From positions 8,958,001 through 9,022,000 of the forward strand of contig NZ_CP106793.1 in the NCBI RefSeq assembly GCF_025642135.1: 64,000 nucleotides of DNA, read 5' to 3'. Positions 36,559 to 44,960 of this stretch are shown here, piece after piece (position 1 is the first letter of the stretch; each line of letters starts with the position of its first letter). The notes beneath the pieces are model-generated. The model was not told where the DNA came from. It made no database searches and worked only from the letters and a program-made list of their open reading frames with translations. This DNA comes from Streptomyces cynarae. GTDB lineage: Bacteria > Actinomycetota > Actinomycetes > Streptomycetales > Streptomycetaceae. The translations under genes were made by a program, and so were the position numbers.

Positions 36559-37378
36559 GGGATCTCCTGTCGCGTGCGGGTGCCACCGCCGGCTAAGGGA
36601 AAGCGGGGCGGCGGGGGGAACTTGGTCTCGGAATGGGCGGGACAGGACCCGAATACCGCGCGAGCCGGAAGGGCGGATCCGAACAACGGTGCTTCACCGC
36701 TTCGCCCATTGAAGCCGTGGCGACGGCGGGTCAGGGCGCGTGAGCACGCGCATCCACCCAGGTGGGGAGGTTGCGACACAGGCCGGGTGTCTGTGCTTCT
36801 CAGCGCCCGTGAAGGCGTTTCAGGTGCGCGGCGCTTCGGCCGGAAGCCTTGATAGCCAACTCACTGTCCAATCAGGCATGTTGAACGATATATCGAACAC
36901 TGTTCGTGAAATCGGGCAGAGGTTAGATCCGGAAAGGAGGGCGCGTCAATGCATCCGACACATCCGATCCACTGACGTGCAAATGAGCGATCCGGCACTC
37001 ACCCGGCTCCCTGGCCCGGCTCATACGAGATATGCCCCGTCCGCTTCTGGGGGACGGCGGGGTCCAGTTCCGCTGACCGACCATGGCTGGCGGCGCGAAC
37101 AAGGTCTCCCTGGTCGACGCCCAGCGCAACTACCGGGAACGCCGGCCGAGGGCAGGGCCGGGCAGGCCGCGGTGGCTCAAAGAGGCCACTAGCGCCCGCC
37201 TCCGCTCCCATGCATCCAGCACATCCCCCGCCCGCACAACCCCCAGCACGCCGCACCAGCAGCCGGCCCCACCCTCGATCACCAGCCACACGGCAGTGCT
37301 CAACCCCGTCAGGCAATCCCCTGAAAAACGTCCACCCAGTTTCTGTTATTGCGCCGCCGTCCCCCCCGTCTCCTGTAC
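36559..37378. other. long divergent intergenic region of the arabinan island
   Basis: About 820 bases between divergent secreted-enzyme genes. Apart from the overlapping palindromes at 36886-36906 in a locally AT-richer stretch, no gene or RNA is recognised. It is the expected site of the promoters for the minus-strand GH43 gene and the plus-strand lyase remnant. Confidence 0.5.
36886..36906. promoter_or_regulatory. overlapping palindromes, candidate sugar-regulator operator
   Basis: CGATATATCG (36886-36895) and CGAACACTGTTCG (36894-36906) are perfect palindromes that share two bases, and TTGAA and GTGAA flank them. The location between divergent arabinan-related genes fits a LacI/GntR-type operator. 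Confidence 0.5.
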
Positions 37379-37720
37379 ATGCACGCGACACGACAGATCA
37401 GTCGGCGCACCATGCTCAAGGCCACGGGCGCCGCAGCCGTCGGTCTCGCCGGCGTCGCCACCCCCTCGGTGGCCGCGGGCGGAGCCTTCGCGCACCCCGG
37501 CCTCCTCCACACCGGCGCCTACCTCGCCCGCATGGCCGCCAAGGTGAAGGTCGGCGCCGCGCCCTACACCGCCGGCTACGCGAAGCTGTCCGCCAACCCG
37601 CATTCGCAGAGCGGCTACACGGCCCGTCCGCAGGCCATCGTGTACCGGGGCGTGGAACTGCGCCCCCGCAGCACGTGGCCGCAGAACTACGGGACAACCC
37701 GACAGCCGGTAAGAATTTGA
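37379..37720 (+). pseudogene. alginate lyase-family protein, N-terminal fragment
   Basis: From ATG 37379 it reads a Tat signal (ISRRTMLKATGAAAVGLAGV), then FAHPGLLHTGAYLARMAAKV and LSANPHSQSGYTARPQAIVY, the N-terminal part of secreted alginate/heparinase-type lyases. About 100 residues in, after WPQNYGT (normally followed by LYNDIHAAYQNA), it ends abruptly at an unrelated stop. Only the first quarter of the protein is left. The following 250 bases are noncoding up to the GH127 gene. Confidence 0.65.
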
Positions 37721-37971
37721 GTTCACAAGGCTAGACACAAGCAACGTCCATATCCGTTAATCCATCCCATGTGTCAGCGAGGATTCGCGTTCCATATTTC
37801 GGACGACGTTTGAAAAGTCGAACCACGTGAGGAAGATGTCGTCGGCCTGTCGGCCGTAGGGCGCCGCGTCGGCAGCACACAAGCCCGTGACGCGCCGCGC
37901 CCGACCGTCGGACGTGTGAGCCGGCACATCAAATGTCCAAGCAGTCGCTCTGCCGTATCGAAAGGCTCAAG

Positions 37972-40275
37972 ATGTCTTCCTCCGTCAGCAGGCGTCGTCT
38001 CCTGCAACTGGCCGGGGCCACCGTGGCCGCCTCTGCCACAGGATCCTTCCTCGGCGCGTCTTCCGCCCAAGCGGCCATCGCCCCCGCGAGGACCGACATC
38101 GGGGTCTTGGCGCACCCCTTCGAACTCGGCCAGGTACGACTCACCGCGAGCCGGTGGCTGGACAACCAGAACCGCACCCAGAACTACCTGCGGTTCATCG
38201 ATGTCGACCGGCTGCTGTACAACTTCCGCGCCAACCACAAGCTGTCCACCAACGGCGCGACCGCCAACGGCGGCTGGGACGCGCCGAACTTCGGCTTCCG
38301 CACCCACATCCAGGGGCACTTCCTCACGGCATGGGCACAGTCGTACGCCGTCACCGGGGACACCACCTGCCGGGACAAGGCCACCTACATGGTCGCGGAA
38401 CTGGCCAAATGCCAGGCCAACAACAGCGCCGCCGGTTTCAGCGCCGGGTACCTCTCCGGCTACCCCGAGTCCAACTTCACTGCTCTCGAGCAGGGAACCA
38501 GTGGCGAAGTGCTGTACTACACCATCCACAAGACCCTCGTCGGCCTGCTGGACGTATGGCGCCACATCGGCAGCACACAAGCCCGGGACGTGCTGCTCGC
38601 CCTGGCCGGATGGGTCGACTGGCGCACCAGCCGGCTGACCAGCCAGCAGATGCAGACCATGCTGCGCGTCGAGTTCGGCGGCATGAACGCCGTGCTGACC
38701 GATCTCTACCAGCAGACGGGCGACGCGCGGTGGCTCACCGTCGCCCAGCGCTTCGACCACGCCGCGGTGTTCGACCCCCTGGCGTCCAACCAGGACCAGC
38801 TGGGCGGACTGCACGCCAACACCCAGGTTCCCAAGTGGATCGGTGCCGCCCGGGAGTACAAGGCCACCGGCACCACCCGCTACCGGGACATCGCCACCAA
38901 CGCCTGGAACATCACCGTCAACGCGCACACCTACGCCATCGGCGGCAACAGCCAGGCGGAGCACTTCCGCGCCCCGAACGCCATCGCCGGCTACCTGACC
39001 AACGACACGTGCGAAAGCTGCAACACCATCAACATGCTCACCCTCACCCGGGAGCTGTTCACGCTCGACCCGAACCGCGTCGCGTTGTTCGACTACTACG
39101 AGCGGGCGTGGCTCAACCAGATCATCGGCCAGCAGAACCCGGCCGACGACCACGGCCACGTCACCTACTTCACCCCCCTCAAGCCGGGAGGTCGGCGCGG
39201 TGTGGGCCCGGCGTTGGGCGGCGGCACCTGGAGCACCGACTACGGCACCTTCTGGTGCTGCCAGGGCACGGGCCTGGAGATGCACACCAGGCTGATGGAC
39301 TCCATCTACTTCCACAACGACACCACGCTGACCGTGAACATGTTCGTGCCGTCGGTGCTCACTTGGACGGAGCGCGGTATCACCGTCACCCAGACGACGA
39401 CCTACCCTGTCAGCGACACGACGACCCTTCAGGTCACCGGCAGCGTCAGCGGAACGTGGGCGATGCGCATCCGTATACCGAGCTGGACCACCGGGGCCAC
39501 CATCAGCGTCAACGGCGTCGCGCAGAACATCACCACCACCCCCGGCAGCTACGCCACCCTGAACCGCTCCTGGACCTCCGGCGACACCGTCACCGTCCGC
39601 CTGCCCATGCGGATCGGCATCCGACCGGCCAACGACAACGCGAACGTCGCCGCGATCACCTACGGCCCGGTGGTCCTTGCCGGCAACTACGGTGACTCCA
39701 CGCTCAGCTCCCTCCCTGCGCTGACCACGTCCTCGATCAAACGGACCAGCAGCAGTTCACTCGCCTTCACCGCCACCGCCAACGGCTCCACCGTCAACCT
39801 GGGCCCATTCCACGACGCGCACGGCTTCAACTACACCGTCTACTGGAACACCACCGGCAATACCGTCCGTCTCGCCAACGTGGGCAGCGGTCTCCTGCTG
39901 GGCATTCAGAACATGTCCACGGCCGACGGTGGCCGCGCTCTGCAGTGGACGGACAACGGCACCGCCGACCACAACTGGGAAATGATCACTGATGGAAGCG
40001 CGGTCCGCTTCCGCAACGCCCACAGCGGCAAGGTGCTCGGCGTCCTGAGCATGTCCACGACGGACGGCGCGACCGTCCTGCAGTGGTCGGACAACGGCAC
40101 CGCCGACCACAGGTGGACGCTGCTCGACCAGGGCGACGGGACCTACAAGATCCGCAACGAGAACAGCGGCAAGCTGCTCGCCATCGCGGGCAACTCCACC
40201 GCGGTCGGCGCGTTCGCGGTCCAGGACGCGGACGACGGCACCGCCGACAACCGCTGGCGCATCGTGCTGAACTAG
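37972..40275 (+). CDS. secreted GH127 beta-L-arabinofuranosidase with ricin-type lectin domain
   Basis: Start chosen at ATG 37972 after GAAAGG; an in-frame ATG at 37933 would only extend the signal region. The 767 residues carry a Tat signal (SRRRLLQLAGATVA), a GH127 (alpha/alpha)6 domain with beta-sandwiches, and a C-terminal CBM13/ricin domain (about 631-767) with repeats of LQWTDNGTADHNW type. The zinc-thiolate active site of HypBA1 is conserved: Glu348 and Cys350 (CESC), Cys429 and Cys430 (FWCCQGTG), the first of the pair being the nucleophile. Glu330 may be the acid/base. It cleaves terminal beta-L-arabinofuranose outside the cell, complementing the alpha-arabinofuranosidases upstream. 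Confidence 0.92.
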   Translation: MSSSVSRRRLLQLAGATVAASATGSFLGASSAQAAIAPARTDIGVLAHPFELGQVRLTASRWLDNQNRTQNYLRFIDVDRLLYNFRANHKLSTNGATANGGWDAPNFGFRTHIQGHFLTAWAQSYAVTGDTTCRDKATYMVAELAKCQANNSAAGFSAGYLSGYPESNFTALEQGTSGEVLYYTIHKTLVGLLDVWRHIGSTQARDVLLALAGWVDWRTSRLTSQQMQTMLRVEFGGMNAVLTDLYQQTGDARWLTVAQRFDHAAVFDPLASNQDQLGGLHANTQVPKWIGAAREYKATGTTRYRDIATNAWNITVNAHTYAIGGNSQAEHFRAPNAIAGYLTNDTCESCNTINMLTLTRELFTLDPNRVALFDYYERAWLNQIIGQQNPADDHGHVTYFTPLKPGGRRGVGPALGGGTWSTDYGTFWCCQGTGLEMHTRLMDSIYFHNDTTLTVNMFVPSVLTWTERGITVTQTTTYPVSDTTTLQVTGSVSGTWAMRIRIPSWTTGATISVNGVAQNITTTPGSYATLNRSWTSGDTVTVRLPMRIGIRPANDNANVAAITYGPVVLAGNYGDSTLSSLPALTTSSIKRTSSSSLAFTATANGSTVNLGPFHDAHGFNYTVYWNTTGNTVRLANVGSGLLLGIQNMSTADGGRALQWTDNGTADHNWEMITDGSAVRFRNAHSGKVLGVLSMSTTDGATVLQWSDNGTADHRWTLLDQGDGTYKIRNENSGKLLAIAGNSTAVGAFAVQDADDGTADNRWRIVLN

Positions 40276-40357
40276 CGTCCGTCGCGGAAGGAGGGCTTGG
40301 TCGTTCTCTTCCATTTGTACTCAGCCCCTTCGACCATCGTTCGTCATACCGGACAAA

Positions 40358-40391
40358 GCTTGTGGCGGTGCCTCTCGGACCCGCCACAAGC
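40358..40391. terminator. 11-bp perfect hairpin downstream of the GH127 gene
   Basis: GCTTGTGGCGG / CCGCCACAAGC with a 12-base loop, 82 bases after the stop. It could be the GH127 terminator or the first structure of the IS110 left end that follows. Confidence 0.5.
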
Positions 40392-40628
40392 GGCTTCCGA
40401 TGCCCATTACCTTCCTTGTAGAGCCCGGTTGGGGCTCGTGGCCTTCGGGGCCGGTATGACTCTTTGCCCCTGTCCTCGATGATCCGGGGGGTGCTGTCGC
40501 CGGTCCCGGCGGCACCGGATGGTCGCTGATGGAAGCGTGTCCGCCGACAGGCAGGGCTGCGTAATGCGGCTGCCGATCTCCGGTGCCCGGCGGGCCACCG
40601 GTGGTGACTCCGGGGAGGGGAAAGCCCG
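40392..40628 (+). ncRNA. candidate IS110 bridge-RNA region (noncoding left end)
   Basis: The 240 noncoding bases just ahead of an IS110 transposase start contain several GC hairpins, among them a GTGC-CGCCG / CGGCG-GCAC stem near 40493-40516. In IS110 elements the noncoding end upstream of the transposase encodes the bridge RNA that specifies donor and target. Assignment here is by position and structure only. Confidence 0.35.
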
Positions 40629-40738
40629 GTGACCAGCAACGACTTCACATCGATCGATGTGTTCTGCGCCCTGGACGTGGGCAAGTACACTCACCACGGC
40701 ACGGCCCTGCCGGGTGATGGCCGCATCACTGCGTGGGC
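40629..40738 (+). pseudogene. IS110-family transposase, N-terminal fragment
   Basis: From GTG 40629, the reading MTSNDFTSIDVFCALDVGK followed by HHGTAL is the RuvC-like start of an IS110 transposase with the first catalytic Asp (ALDVGK). After about 35 codons it is replaced by a recombinase gene tail. Confidence 0.75.
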
Positions 40739-40739
40739 T

Positions 40740-41071
40740 GCGGACACTTTCGCACCGACGTCTCCTACCTCCCCGACCTTGAGGCATACCTGGCCGACCT
40801 GCTGCGCAACCGTGAACGTCTGGCCGCCTTCGCCAACGCCGACCCCTGGGCCAAGGCGGAGGCCACACCATCGGACGACGAGATTGCCCGTGTCCGTCGC
40901 CTGGGTCAGCGGGTGCGCCAGGACCTCGACGAGCTCACCGACGAGGACCGGGCCCAGATTCGCGAGGCAGTCGCGCTGGTCCGCCGCAGCCGCGGCGTGT
41001 CCCTGGGCATGCCGCGTGTCCGCCAGCCCCTGCCGGACCTTCGCCCGGAGAGTACCGGAGGGCCAGCATGA
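40740..41071 (+). pseudogene. tyrosine recombinase/integrase, C-terminal fragment
   Basis: The sequence reads TDVSYLPDLEAYLADLLRNR, ERLAAFANADPWAKAEATPS and AREAVALVRRSRGVSLGMPR-like helices ending LPDLRPESTGGPA. I associate this with the C-terminal tail of actinobacterial site-specific recombinases that precede DUF6262 genes. The catalytic domain is missing. Its stop overlaps the next start (ATGA), the translational coupling expected in that operon type. Confidence 0.5.
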
Positions 41072-41574
41072 TCGACGGGCGGCGAGCCGACTCGGCCCGC
41101 CGCCGTGAACGCGTTCTCAAAGCTCTCGATGTCCTGCTGCGAAGCGACGAGGACATCACGGTCTCCGGACTGGCTCGCGCGGCACGAGTGGACCGTACCT
41201 ACATCTACCGGCACCGCGACCTCCTCGAACGCGTCCACGCCGCCGCAGCAGCCCCACCAGAAGAAGGCCGGATCGCGGCCGTCAGCCGGGCCTCGCTGCG
41301 GGCAGACCTGACCAATGCGCTGGAGCGGAACAGTCGGCTGACAGTCCGGGTCCGGCAGTTGGAGAAGCGTCTGTCCGAGAGCCTCGGTGAAACCGCCTGG
41401 AAGGAATCCGGCCTTGGTGCGTCCGCCGACATTGACCAGCTTCAACGTCGCATCACGTTGCTCGAACAAGAGTTGGCCGACATAAGGGGCCAACTCGATG
41501 AGCGGACCGAGGAACTCGATGCTGCGCGGGCGGCTAACCGGGAACTGACCCGGGCGCTGAACCAGGCCCGCTGA
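41068..41574 (+). CDS. DUF6262-type protein, TnpC-like recombinase accessory
   Basis: The product is 168 residues. An N-terminal winged/HTH segment reads ERVLKALDVLLRSDEDITVS followed by GLARAARVDRTYIYRHRDLL, and a coiled coil from about residue 85 to the end contains heptad-rich LEKRLSES and ITLLEQELADIRGQL. Small proteins of this type close three-gene recombinase operons similar to tnpABC of Tn554, in which TnpC aids directional transposition. The gene is complete, but its recombinase partner is truncated, so it is probably an orphan. Confidence 0.75.
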   Translation: MIDGRRADSARRRERVLKALDVLLRSDEDITVSGLARAARVDRTYIYRHRDLLERVHAAAAAPPEEGRIAAVSRASLRADLTNALERNSRLTVRVRQLEKRLSESLGETAWKESGLGASADIDQLQRRITLLEQELADIRGQLDERTEELDAARAANRELTRALNQAR

Positions 41575-41589
41575 CGCCGGCTGCGGCAA

Positions 41590-41720
41590 TGGTGCACGCC
41601 GTGACTGGTGAGACGCTGCTGAACACGCTGGTCAACCCGGAAGTGCCGGGCACCGAGGCGGCGTACGGCGTTCACGGCATCAGTGATGAGATGGTCGGTT
41701 CGCCGGTTCGGGTGCCTTAC
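41590..41720 (+). pseudogene. DEDD 3'-5' exonuclease fragment
   Basis: About 40 codons read MVHAVTGETLLNTLVNPEVP and GVHGISDEMVGSP, matching the Exo II region of RNase T/DnaQ-type exonucleases (usually TGETLLDTLVNP...VHGISDEMV). The first Asp-x-Glu and all later motifs are missing. Confidence 0.6.
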
Positions 41721-42631
41721 AGGTTGTTCGCATAGAAGCTGGTGAGTCGTTCGACGGCGGCGTCGACGTATGCCGGTTCGTCGTACATCTCGTAGTGGCC
41801 GGCGCCGTCGATCACCATGAGGTCGACGGGGTTGGGGGCCAGCTTCCACAGCTGCATGCCCATGTCGTAGGAGCCGGTGTTGCCGATGCGTCCGGCGAGG
41901 ACGACCTGCAGTGGCTGGGTCATGAGCCGATCGGCCAAGTGGAACGCGTCATAGCCCAGCAGGAGGGAGTCGCTGCGCAAGAGGCGCCGGTTCGTGGAGT
42001 GTTCGTTGCCGCCCCGCTCGGTGCGGTAGTAGGTGACGGCCTGAGTGGTGTCGATGTCGGTCAGGCCCGCTGCCGCGGCGTCCTCAAGGGTGTCGGGCAG
42101 CCAGTTCACGCGGGTTGTCTCGCCGGAGCGGGCCTCTTCGGTACGGGCGTCCGCGAGGGCGTCGAGTGCTGCGGCCGGACCGTCGGGGGAGAAGTTGCGC
42201 AGCGCGGCGCCGATGTTGACGGGGACGACCGTGCCGACCGCTTTGATGCGGTGGTCCGTGCGGGCGGTGTGCACGGCGTAGCCGCCACCGGCGCAGATGC
42301 CGAGGACGCCGATGCGCTGCGGGTCGATGCTGAGGGTCGTGGTGAGCGCGTCGATGGCGTAGGAGATGTCCTCGCCTCGGCGGTAGGGGTCTTCGAGGTC
42401 GCGGGGCTCGCCCTCGCTCTGGCCCTGATGGGCGGGGTCGAGGACGAGCGCGGCGATGCCGCGGGCGGCGAGACGGGAGGCGTAGTTGGCGCCGATCTGC
42501 TCCTTGACGCTGCTGCCTGGGGTAGAGAGCACGACGGCGCGCAGCGGTGCGCTGCTGTCGGCGTTGTCGGGCAGGTGGAGGTCTGCGGCGAGGTTGATGG
42601 GGCCGCGCGGGATCGTGAGGTGCTGAAGCAT
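41717..42631 (-). CDS. alpha/beta hydrolase, dienelactone hydrolase-like
   Basis: ATG 42631 follows GAAGGAAG. The 304 residues form a cytoplasmic alpha/beta hydrolase with nucleophile elbow GICAGGG, so the nucleophile would be Cys113 as in dienelactone hydrolases rather than Ser. LDPAHQGQSEG precedes it and VIDGAGHYEMYD carries the catalytic His near the C-terminus. The overall pattern is that of YcjY-like proteins. The substrate is unknown; an ester or lactone is expected. It is divergent from a MarR gene with about 110 bases between starts, which probably regulates it. Confidence 0.88.
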   Translation of the reverse strand: MLQHLTIPRGPINLAADLHLPDNADSSAPLRAVVLSTPGSSVKEQIGANYASRLAARGIAALVLDPAHQGQSEGEPRDLEDPYRRGEDISYAIDALTTTLSIDPQRIGVLGICAGGGYAVHTARTDHRIKAVGTVVPVNIGAALRNFSPDGPAAALDALADARTEEARSGETTRVNWLPDTLEDAAAAGLTDIDTTQAVTYYRTERGGNEHSTNRRLLRSDSLLLGYDAFHLADRLMTQPLQVVLAGRIGNTGSYDMGMQLWKLAPNPVDLMVIDGAGHYEMYDEPAYVDAAVERLTSFYANNL

Positions 42632-42672
42632 GTGTGGCTTCCTTCGTGAGATTGTTGTTCCATAGGAGTCCA

Positions 42673-42711
42673 GTACGAGATAGTATTTTGTACGATCCAG
42701 AACTAATACGA
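42673..42711. promoter_or_regulatory. TACGA repeats in the MarR/hydrolase divergent promoter
   Basis: GTACGA at 42673 and 42690 and ATACGA at 42706 form a direct-repeat series with 16-17-base spacing. TAGTAT at 42681-42686 could be a -10 box. Candidate MarR binding sites. Confidence 0.45.
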
Positions 42712-42744
42712 AACGAAACTGTACCGCATGGATGGAGGGGTCGC

Positions 42745-43179
42745 ATGTCAGTCGACGGGGCGCAGCTGTGGACGCTGAACCAGCGGCTGCTGGCAGTCGT
42801 GATGGACGCCTGCACGCGGGAGCTGGCCGAGCTCGGGCTGGAGACGAAGGAGTTCTTCGTCCTGGCCGAGGTAGAGGCATCGCCGTACCCGGCCGAGATC
42901 GCGACCGCGCTGCTGCTGCCCAAGGCGAGCGTGACGGTCTACGTTCGCAACCTCGTCGCCAAGGGCTTCATCCGACGCGAGATCGACGAGGCGGACCTGC
43001 GGCGTCATCGGCTCGTACTGACCGCCGAGGGCACGCAAGCACGCGATCGCGCACTTGCAGCCCTCGCGGCGGAGTACGATCGCAGGTTGGCGAGGGTCAC
43101 CCCCCAGGACCGCGTCGAGCTGCAACGCATCCTCAAAGCGATGCTCGCCTCGCCCGCGATCGCTTCTACGCCTTCTTGA
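42745..43179 (+). CDS. MarR-family transcriptional regulator
   Basis: The start at ATG 42745 gives 144 residues. The winged HTH contains LPKASVTVYVRNLVAKGFIR and the wing reads EADLRRHRLVLTAEG. The helical ends expected for dimerisation are present. It lies divergent to the dienelactone hydrolase-like gene and is likely a repressor of both. A GC-rich terminator lies 70 bases after its stop, with a tiny possible ORF in between. Confidence 0.9.
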   Translation: MSVDGAQLWTLNQRLLAVVMDACTRELAELGLETKEFFVLAEVEASPYPAEIATALLLPKASVTVYVRNLVAKGFIRREIDEADLRRHRLVLTAEGTQARDRALAALAAEYDRRLARVTPQDRVELQRILKAMLASPAIASTPS

Positions 43180-43199
43180 CGAAGGTCGTGGAGGTCACC

Positions 43200-43235
43200 A
43201 TGAAGATCATCGAGAAGGCTCTCGACAACAACTAA
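43200..43235 (+). CDS. possible 11-codon ORF downstream of MarR
   Basis: MKIIEKALDNN followed by TAA. A perfect GGAGG stands five bases before the ATG, stronger than most ribosome sites in this window, and the hairpin terminator begins 14 bases after the stop. It is too short for family assignment. Confidence 0.3.
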   Translation: MKIIEKALDNN

Positions 43236-43248
43236 CCAGACAGCAGAA

Positions 43249-43270
43249 CGGCCCGGTTGCAGCCGGGCCG
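43249..43270 (+). terminator. terminator of the MarR transcript
   Basis: Perfect stem CGGCCCGG / CCGGGCCG with a 6-base loop, 70 bases after the MarR stop. Confidence 0.65.
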
Positions 43271-43458
43271 CTGTCGATCTCTGCGGATCACGAGACGGCC
43301 GCCCGCCCCGTGTGCAAGACCAGGACCACCGGGTGGCCGTTGTCAGTGCCTGTTCCTGAGGCCGACATAACAGAGCTGCGGTTGTGATTGGTCGGGAACG
43401 GCTCGTTGGATCTGGCCGCCTGGCCGCCTGGCCGCCTGGCCCGTGGGCGGATGGACGG

Positions 43459-43499
43459 CGGCGAGCCGGCTTCCACGATGGTGGGAAGCCGGCTCGCCG
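43459..43499 (-). terminator. terminator of the MFS exporter gene
   Basis: Perfect 16-bp stem CGGCGAGCCGGCTTCC / GGAAGCCGGCTCGCCG with a 9-base loop, ending 10 bases from the exporter's stop codon. It may act in both directions. Confidence 0.8.
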
Positions 43500-43508
43500 G
43501 GTGGTGCT

Positions 43509-44960
43509 TCAGTTGGTCTTGGCGTGGGCCTGTCGGCGGGAGCGCAGGATGAGGGCTGCCAGGGTGGAGGCCAGGAGCGTGAATGCGGCGGTGGTCAGGA
43601 ATGCGGCGCGGGCTCCGGGGACGAACTGGCCGGGGACGGCTCCCGCGGCGTAGACCGAGACGACGACGGCGAGTCCGATGGCGCCGCCCAGCTGCTGGAC
43701 CGTCTGGAGCAGGCCGGAGGCCGCTCCGGCGTGCTGCGGTGCGACGCCGCTCATCATCAGGGAGGCGGCCGGCATGAAGGTCAGTCCGGCCGAGATGCCG
43801 TTGATCAGCAGGGGGCCGAGGACCGCGGTGACGTAGCCACTGGTCGTGTCGATGTTGCTGAGCCAGACGTAGCTGGCGGTCAGGCCGAGGGCACCGGTGA
43901 TCAGCAGCGGCTTCTGTCCGAAGCGGGCCACCAGCTTGGGAGCGGTGCGTGCCATGGCGAAGATGCCCAGCGTCATCGGCAAGAACGCGGCACCGGCAGC
44001 GATGGGGCCGAAGTGCAGCACCCGCTGGACGTACTGCACGACCAGGAAGAACGTGGCGATCTGGGAGCCGAAGACCAGGGTGGTGACGGCGAGAGCGCCC
44101 AGGCGGCGTCGGTCGCGCAGCAGGGCGGGCACCAGCATCGGGTGGGCGACCCGGCGTTCGGTCATGGCCAGGACGGCCAGGAGCACGACGCCGGCGGTGA
44201 GAGAGCCGATGGTCTGGGCGGAGGCCCAGCCGTGCTCGGGTGCGCCGATCAGTGCCCAGACGATGGCCACGGCCGCGCCGGTGGCGCTAAGTGCGCCGAC
44301 GAGGTCGAAGCGGCCGGGGTTGCGCGGGGTTTCGGCAACGAACCGCGGGACGAGGGCGAGCACGGCGATGCCGATGGGGACGTTGATGAACAGGGTCCAG
44401 CGCCAGGATCCGACTTCGGTGACCACACCGCCCAGGAGAAGGCCGAGGGTGCTGCCGCCGATACCGACGGCAGCGAACAGGGCCAGGGCCCGGTTGCGTG
44501 CAGCGTCGTCGCGGGCGCTGGTGGTGACCAGGGCGAGCACGCCGGGTGCGGCGAGGGCCGCTCCGATGCCCTGCGCCGCGCGGGCGGCGATCAGCAGGGC
44601 GGCGCTCTGGGCGAAGCCGCCGAGCAGGGAGGAGGCGGTGAAGACGCTCAGCCCGATGAGGAAGACGCGCCGCCGGCCGTAGGTGTCTCCGAGCCGTCCG
44701 CCGGTCAGCATCAGGCCGCCGAAGGCGAGGGTGTAGGCGTTGACGATCCAGGACAGGGCGGACGGGCCCAGGCCGAGACCGGTGCCGATGCTGGGCAGGG
44801 CCACGTTGACGATGGTGCCGTCGAGGGTGAGCATCAGCTGCCCGACCAGCACGATCATGATGCCGAACGCCGCGCGGCGGCTGCTGCGCTGCAAAGTGGC
44901 AGGCGATTGGGCGGACGAAGTCGGCGGTATGGCGGCAGGGATGCGCTGCGTTGCGGACAT
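43509..44960 (-). CDS. MFS drug exporter, DHA2 (14-TMS) type
   Basis: The 483 residues carry the EmrB/QacA family pattern: LDGTIVNVALPSIGTGLG at 46-63, motif A GGRLGDTYGRRRVFLIG at 87-103, RAAQGIGAALAAPGVLALV (motif C region) and WRWTLFINVPIGIAVLAL. Fourteen hydrophobic segments are expected. It uses the proton gradient to pump hydrophobic compounds out. The SDR gene lies 214 bases upstream on the same strand, and the TetR-operator region lies beyond that, so co-regulation is possible but not shown. A strong terminator follows. Confidence 0.9.
   Translation of the reverse strand: MSATQRIPAAIPPTSSAQSPATLQRSSRRAAFGIMIVLVGQLMLTLDGTIVNVALPSIGTGLGLGPSALSWIVNAYTLAFGGLMLTGGRLGDTYGRRRVFLIGLSVFTASSLLGGFAQSAALLIAARAAQGIGAALAAPGVLALVTTSARDDAARNRALALFAAVGIGGSTLGLLLGGVVTEVGSWRWTLFINVPIGIAVLALVPRFVAETPRNPGRFDLVGALSATGAAVAIVWALIGAPEHGWASAQTIGSLTAGVVLLAVLAMTERRVAHPMLVPALLRDRRRLGALAVTTLVFGSQIATFFLVVQYVQRVLHFGPIAAGAAFLPMTLGIFAMARTAPKLVARFGQKPLLITGALGLTASYVWLSNIDTTSGYVTAVLGPLLINGISAGLTFMPAASLMMSGVAPQHAGAASGLLQTVQQLGGAIGLAVVVSVYAAGAVPGQFVPGARAAFLTTAAFTLLASTLAALILRSRRQAHAKTN

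Noticed and set aside
37774-39315. Minus-strand open frame of about 510 codons
   Set aside because: Antisense of the GH127 gene; no motif or ribosome site.
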